This document shows, piece after piece, positions 6,252-9,678 of a DNA stretch of 9,678 nucleotides. The position numbers and the translations under genes were made by a program. How positions within the stretch are numbered: position 1 is the stretch's first letter; the number at the start of each line of letters is the position of its first letter. Location of the stretch: assembly GCA_038230695.1 (NCBI GenBank), contig JBBRMT010000176.1, positions 1-9,678 on the forward strand. The letters run 5' to 3'. Origin of the DNA: QHBQ01 sp038230695. GTDB lineage: Bacteria > Chloroflexota > Chloroflexia > QHBQ01. The notes beneath the pieces were generated by a model that was not told the origin of the DNA, did not search any database, and saw nothing but the letters and a program-made list of their open reading frames with translations.

Positions 6252-7197
6252 TTCTTGTTCCTCCTTGAGAACTGTGCGACCGCCGTGGCCGCTGTTTAAG
6301 TTGGTTGCTTTGTCCGGTGGGGCAATCGCCCCTGGTTTTCTCTTGCTCTGATACCAGTATAAAGGTTGGTGGTGACAATGCTGGCAGACGCAGGTTGACA
6401 TTTGGTAAATAGTCGTTGCGGCGGGGTGAATATGGCAGGTTGAAGTAGAAAATGCTACCCTCACCGGGGGTGCCAGTGGAGGCAACCCGCAAGCAGCCGC
6501 CGTGCAGCTTGACCAGCGCCCGCGCCAGGGGCAGACCCAGGCCACCACCGAGGCCAATAACCCCGCTATCGCCAGCGGGGACGAAGAAGCGCTCGAAGAT
6601 GGTCTCTTGTGCCGCAGGTGTAACCCCGCAGCCGGTGTCACGCACATGAACAACGTATTCTCCCGCGCATGACCGCACCTCTAGCTTGACCTGCCCGCCC
6701 TCCGGCGTGTACTTGACCGCATTATTCAATAGATGGAGCAGCACTTGCTGAATGCGGGCAGGGTCGAAACGTGCAGGGCAAGGGTTGTGCGGCACGAGGA
6801 CGGCAAGCTCCTGGCCCTTCTCCTCGGCGAGCGGCCGGGTTAGTTCTACCGCGCTGATCGCCGCCGCCGCGAGGTCGCTATCCGCCAGGCGCAGCCTTAG
6901 CTTGCCACCCTCCAGGTTGGCGAGGTCGAGCAGATCGCTAACCGCTGCCTCCAGCCGCACCGTATTCTTGAGCGCGCTCTGGATCAGGCGGCGGAGCGGT
7001 GGGGTGGTATCACCAGGCAGGTTGTCGGCGAGAACGCCGAGCGACAGCTTCAGTGCAGTGAGTGGGGTACGCATCTCATGGCTCACCTTGTCAATGAAGC
7101 GGGACTGCATTAGGCCTGGATCCTGGATTACCACGCTCAGGTCCGGGTCGCCGGGGGTAAGCGTGCTTATTGTTGTGGATGTGGTTATATCGGTCAT
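6235..7197 (-). CDS. Sensor-less cytoplasmic histidine kinase with a C-terminal extension
   Basis: Two-component histidine kinase of 320 residues. The dimerisation/phospho-acceptor domain has the H-box FIDKVSHEMRTPL with His40. The ATPase domain shows the N-box LLNNAVKYTPEGG (Asn159), G1 DTGCGV (187-192), the F-box FERFF and G2 GLGGGLGLP (215-223). Only about 33 residues precede the H-box, with no membrane helix, PAS, GAF or HAMP region, so it must sense through a partner or act as a phospho-relay. The ATPase domain normally ends near residue 255 (FYFNLP). A polar tail of about 65 residues follows, rich in Gln, Arg and Ser, with no recognised domain. The ATG at 7197 has GGAGG nine bases upstream. 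The likely partner is the OmpR-type regulator at 8579-9271, by proximity only. Confidence 0.9.
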   Translation of the reverse strand: MTDITTSTTISTLTPGDPDLSVVIQDPGLMQSRFIDKVSHEMRTPLTALKLSLGVLADNLPGDTTPPLRRLIQSALKNTVRLEAAVSDLLDLANLEGGKLRLRLADSDLAAAAISAVELTRPLAEEKGQELAVLVPHNPCPARFDPARIQQVLLHLLNNAVKYTPEGGQVKLEVRSCAGEYVVHVRDTGCGVTPAAQETIFERFFVPAGDSGVIGLGGGLGLPLARALVKLHGGCLRVASTGTPGEGSIFYFNLPYSPRRNDYLPNVNLRLPALSPPTFILVSEQEKTRGDCPTGQSNQLKQRPRRSHSSQGGTRNDQLL

Positions 7198-7461
7198 ATC
7201 TTGCCTCCAATACCGAGTGTTACTTTCAATTATAGACTAGCGTCATGAATAAGCTGGTGCAAAAAGGTATACATCGGGTGTAGAAAGCCAGTTCGGTGGT
7301 CACTTCCAACCTTATTCACAAACTGTTAACCTACGTTTACCATAAAGTACACGAAGGTAGCTTATGATATAAGGGGCAGCATCACGGCAGGAAACAGCTC
7401 GCCGCCCACCATCTACAATCTGTAATCTGCAAGTCCTATAATCCAATGGGAGGTAAGTGTC
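7198..7461. promoter_or_regulatory. Divergent promoter region between the histidine kinase and UspA genes
   Basis: This 264-bp AT-richer region separates two divergent genes. On the minus strand TATAAT (7234-7229) lies 32 bases before the kinase ATG. On the plus strand TATAAT (7437-7442) lies 20 bases before the UspA ATG, which would give a very short leader. Neither has a clear -35 box. Candidate regulator sites are ATAAGCT (7249-7255) inverted against AGCTTAT (7359-7365), and the palindrome CTTAT-gat-ATAAG (7361-7373). Confidence 0.4.
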
Positions 7462-8409
7462 ATGTTCAAACGAATCCTGGTGCCGCTGGACGGCTCGACC
7501 TATAGCGCGAGGGCGGTGGGCATCGCTAGCGCGATTGGACAGATGTTCGATGCCAGCATCACCTTGCTGCAGGTGGTTGGCGATACGCCGCTAATTCTGG
7601 GTAGCCCGCTCGAATCCGCAACTAGAATCGGCATTGCCTACACGATGATCGAGGATGAGTTGGTGGAGGCAGATAGATACCTCGGCGAGGTGGCCGTTCA
7701 GCTAAGGGCTAGCGGCGTGCCTAACGTGGAAACTCGCGTATCGCGTGGCGAGGCAGCGGCGAATATAGTTGCGCTAGCTGCTGGTTACGACCTGGTGGTG
7801 ATGAGTACGCATGGGCGCAGCGGGTTGGTTCGCACCCTGCTCGGCAGCGTTGCCGAACAGGTAGTGCGCGAGGCTGGGCTTCCGGTGCTGCTGGTCAGCA
7901 GTCATCAGCAGATTAGCGAAGGGGCAGGCGATACGCGCAGCTTCGAGCGCATCCTCGTGCCGCTGGACGGCTCGGAGTTTGCTGAACAGGCGCTACCGCT
8001 GGCCGCCGCCATCGCCAAAGCGAGTGGTGGGCGGATACTGCTGCTCGAAGTGGTCGAAGAGGCCCTGCGCCGCCCCAACTACACCAGCTACACCCTTGCG
8101 CCCGGCCAACCCATCCATGCGAATAGCTACCTTAAGCGACTTGCCAGGAGTGAAGCTCTTGCGGGGGTTACTTGCGAGGTGATCGGCTTTGAGGGCGACA
8201 CGTCCACCACTATCCTTGCCACTCAGCAGGCCCGGGACTGCAACCTGATCGTGATGGCGACGCATGGGCGCAGCGGCCTGGTACGCTTCATCAAGGGTAG
8301 TGTGGCCGAAGAGGTGATCAAGGGGTCGGCAGTGCCAGTGCTGGTGCTATGTGGGCGGTCAGTCGAGGCAAAACCACTTTACCTTGAGGTTGCTGCTGTC
8401 GTTGCGTAG
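7462..8409 (+). CDS. Tandem-domain universal stress protein (UspA family)
   Basis: Cytoplasmic stress protein of 315 residues made of two UspA domains (about 1-147 and 160-298). Both begin with the same ILVPLDGS strand (residues 5-12 and 164-171), with the nucleotide-contacting Asp at 10 and 169. Both carry the phosphate-binding stretch THGRSGLVR followed by GSVAE (Gly118 with Gly128-Ser129, and Gly269 with Gly279-Ser280), so ATP binding is likely in both halves. The first glycine of the usual G-2x-G-9x-G-S pattern is Ser or Ala here. A linker of about 13 residues and a 15-residue hydrophobic tail complete the protein. The ATG has GGGAGG nine bases upstream. Its N-terminus resembles the broken UspA gene at 1163-1473, so the two are paralogues. 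Its role in stress survival is known for the family; the ligand is not shown. Confidence 0.95.
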   Translation: MFKRILVPLDGSTYSARAVGIASAIGQMFDASITLLQVVGDTPLILGSPLESATRIGIAYTMIEDELVEADRYLGEVAVQLRASGVPNVETRVSRGEAAANIVALAAGYDLVVMSTHGRSGLVRTLLGSVAEQVVREAGLPVLLVSSHQQISEGAGDTRSFERILVPLDGSEFAEQALPLAAAIAKASGGRILLLEVVEEALRRPNYTSYTLAPGQPIHANSYLKRLARSEALAGVTCEVIGFEGDTSTTILATQQARDCNLIVMATHGRSGLVRFIKGSVAEEVIKGSAVPVLVLCGRSVEAKPLYLEVAAVVA

Positions 8410-8410
8410 G

Positions 8411-8429
8411 GTCAGCCATTGACCAAACG
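8411..8429 (+). terminator. Small hairpin after the UspA stop, weak terminator candidate
   Basis: GGTCA and TGACC form a 5-base stem around GCCAT directly after the UspA stop codon. There is no T-run, so transcription may continue towards the response regulator, which however has its own promoter-like sequence. Confidence 0.2.
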
Positions 8430-8488
8430 CTCACCGATTTATACCCAACGTGTACTAGCGAATACGTCTTGTGGTGGGCGGGCTATGC

Positions 8489-8507
8489 TATAATCCTCAG
8501 GATAGCT
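8489..8507 (+). promoter_or_regulatory. Response-regulator promoter with overlapping palindrome
   Basis: A perfect TATAAT (8489-8494) lies 84 bases upstream of the response-regulator ATG. It overlaps the palindrome ATCCT-c-AGGAT (8493-8503), and flanking GCTAT and ATAGC extend the symmetry. A palindrome at the -10/start position is a classic place for repression or autoregulation. The same 9-base string CTATAATCC occurs at the UspA -10 (7436-7444). No strong -35 box is visible. Confidence 0.42.
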
Positions 8508-8578
8508 CTGCTCACGGCAAGGGTAGGCCGCCGTAAAGCAATTGTGAAATATAGGCAAGCTGATAGGAGTGTATTTGG

Positions 8579-9271
8579 ATGAAAGTATTGATCGTGGATG
8601 ATGACCGTAGCATCGTGGAAGCGGTGACAATTGGGCTGGAGCTACAGTGGGAGGATGTGCAGGTGGTCAGCGCGGGCGACGGTGAGAGCGGGCTGGACAC
8701 CTTCTTCAAGACATCGCCCGACCTGACCCTGCTCGATGTGAATATGCCGCGCATGAGCGGCTGGGAGATGCTGCGGCGGCTGCGTGAGCTATCCGACGCG
8801 CCGGTGATAATGCTGACCGCACGGGGCGAGGAGATGGACAAGGTGAAGGGGCTGGAACTGGGCGCCGATGATTACCTGACCAAGCCGTTCGGTCACCTCG
8901 AACTGTTCGCCCGCATCAAGGCGGTGCTGCGCCGCAGTGAGATGACCACCCCCGCCAGCGCTACCCCCTCGTTCCAGAGCGGCGAGCTGGCAATCAACTT
9001 CAGCAGCCGCGAGGTGACGCTGGCAGGCCAGCCGGTCAAGCTCACCCCTACCGAGTACAACCTGCTCTACCTGCTGGCCCGTAATGGCGGGCGGGTGCTG
9101 CCTTTCGAGATGCTGCTGACCAAAGTATGGGGCGATGAATACCGCACTGAGACCGACTATCTCAAGACCTACGTGAGCCGCATTCGCCACAAGCTGGGCG
9201 ACGACCCCGACAACGCCCGCTATATCATGACCGAGCGGGGTGTGGGTTACCGCTTCGCCCGCGCTACCTAG
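8579..9271 (+). CDS. OmpR/PhoB-family response regulator
   Basis: DNA-binding response regulator of 230 residues, a normal length. The receiver domain (1-118) has the acidic pocket Asp7-Asp8-Asp9, phospho-acceptor Asp53 in LLDVNMP, switch Thr80 (MLTAR) and Lys102 in TKPF. A short linker of about 118-130 leads to the winged-helix DNA-binding domain (about 133-228), with LTPTEYNLLYLLARNGGRV, the recognition-helix region TDYLKTYVSRIRHKLGDD and the wing RGVGYRF. The start is the ATG at 8579 with AGGAG nine bases upstream. A kinase gene faces it tail-to-tail with an 8-base overlap, and a sensor-less kinase lies on the other side of UspA, so either or both could phosphorylate it. The promoter palindrome suggests self-regulation, which is inferred. 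Target genes cannot be read off. Confidence 0.95.
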   Translation: MKVLIVDDDRSIVEAVTIGLELQWEDVQVVSAGDGESGLDTFFKTSPDLTLLDVNMPRMSGWEMLRRLRELSDAPVIMLTARGEEMDKVKGLELGADDYLTKPFGHLELFARIKAVLRRSEMTTPASATPSFQSGELAINFSSREVTLAGQPVKLTPTEYNLLYLLARNGGRVLPFEMLLTKVWGDEYRTETDYLKTYVSRIRHKLGDDPDNARYIMTERGVGYRFARAT

Positions 9272-9678
9272 TTGGTAGTGTGAAGCGGAAGACGCTACCA
9301 CCCCCTGGCGCATCCTCCAGCCAGATGCGCCCACCGTGCAGATCGACCAGCATCCGAGCGATGGGCAGGCCGAGGCCAGTGCCGGTCGCCGTATTCGCTG
9401 CATCCTGCCGGCTGCGAAAGAACCGCTCGAAGATAAGCTCGCGGTCATCCTCCGGCACGCCGGGGCCGTTGTCGGCCACTGCTACCACCGTCTCACCATC
9501 ACCCTGGGTGACGCTCAAGCTGATGCGTCCACCCTCAGGCGTGTACTTGACTGCGTTAGCCAGCAGGTTGAGGACGACCTGTTCGATACGGGTTGCGTCC
9601 GCGTTTACCTGGTAGCTACCCTCTGGTAGCTGGATGATGAACTGCTGACCCTTTCGCTCGGCCAGCGGGACAATCACC
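9264..9678 (-). CDS. Histidine kinase, C-terminal ATPase domain (N-terminus beyond window)
   Basis: The last 138 residues or so of a two-component sensor kinase, cut by the right edge. The visible part is the ATPase domain: N-box VVLNLLANAVKYTPEGG, G1 DNGPGVP, F-box IFERFF, G2 GTGLGLPIA, ending in VFRFTLPTR, a normal C-terminus. The phospho-accepting His and any sensor region lie outside, and a GTG at the edge is almost certainly internal. It resembles the kinase at 6235-7197 in these boxes but lacks that protein's long tail. Its stop at 9264-9266 lies inside the end of the convergent response-regulator gene. Convergent pairing is unusual for a cognate kinase and regulator, which more often share an operon. 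Confidence 0.94.
   Translation of the reverse strand, partial: VIVPLAERKGQQFIIQLPEGSYQVNADATRIEQVVLNLLANAVKYTPEGGRISLSVTQGDGETVVAVADNGPGVPEDDRELIFERFFRSRQDAANTATGTGLGLPIARMLVDLHGGRIWLEDAPGGGSVFRFTLPTR

Noticed and set aside
5676..6653. A 325-codon open frame that would extend the DoxX protein at its N-terminus
   Set aside because: The upstream 134 codons overlap the histidine kinase in another frame and look like shadow coding. The ATG at 6251 has a good ribosome site and the natural DoxX start.
7335..7369. TTTACC with TATGAT as a UspA promoter
   Set aside because: The spacing is about 21 bases, too long for a standard promoter. The TATAAT at 7437-7442 is a better -10, although it lacks a good -35.
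8789..9448. 219-codon minus-strand frame spanning the regulator and kinase ends
   Set aside because: It is antisense to the response regulator and out of frame with the kinase, and shows no recognisable domain.
1..9678. Mobile element, CRISPR or phage genes as the cause of the relic zone
   Set aside because: No transposase, integrase, terminal inverted repeats, target duplications or regular spacer repeats were seen anywhere in the window.

Overview
The window is a moderately GC-rich bacterial chromosome segment of about 9.7 kb. It carries central-carbon, stress-protein and two-component genes, plus a short stretch of gene relics. No tRNA, rRNA, CRISPR array, transposase or integrase was seen. 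Taxonomy is uncertain. The mix of a tandem universal stress protein, OmpR-type two-component proteins, a divergent phosphoketolase with a butyrate-kinase-type partner, and a glucoamylase-like relic would fit a Chloroflexota member. That is an inference from gene flavour, not a demonstrated placement.

Layout, left to right. (i) 1-640, minus: the N-terminal 213 residues of phosphoglucomutase (pgm), cut by the window edge. (ii) 658-1473: a decay zone with three relics side by side. These are the N-terminus of a glucoamylase-like (PF10091-type) protein, the C-terminal membrane tail of an MgtA-like P-type ATPase, and a UspA gene with an internal deletion and frameshift. (iii) 1474-1831: a 358-bp stretch without a convincing gene, holding inverted repeats and an imperfect 30-bp tandem repeat. 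(iv) 1832-5496, minus: a two-gene operon of a divergent phosphoketolase and a butyrate/acetate-family kinase, joined by a TGATG stop-start overlap. (v) 5609-5641: a strong hairpin separating that operon from the next one upstream. (vi) 5676-7197, minus: a sensor-less histidine kinase overlapping a DoxX-like membrane protein. (vii) 7198-7461: a divergent promoter region. (viii) 7462-8409, plus: a tandem-domain UspA protein. (ix) 8579-9271, plus: an OmpR/PhoB response regulator. (x) 9264-9678, minus: the C-terminal catalytic part of a second histidine kinase, tail-to-tail with the regulator and overlapping it by 8 bp.

How the genes may work together. Phosphoketolase makes acetyl phosphate from sugar phosphates, and the translationally coupled kinase can turn an acyl phosphate into acid plus ATP. 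Together they would form a short ATP-yielding shunt that needs no electron acceptor. Phosphoglucomutase links glycogen or glucose-1-phosphate to the sugar phosphate pool. UspA proteins, a DoxX-like protein, a former P-type ATPase and two kinases around one regulator suggest a stress or low-energy (possibly low-oxygen) response neighbourhood. This is a hypothesis from gene content. The most notable points are the phosphoketolase/butyrate-kinase pairing, the altered cofactor-site motif of the phosphoketolase, the cluster of relics, and the unusual kinase/regulator arrangement.
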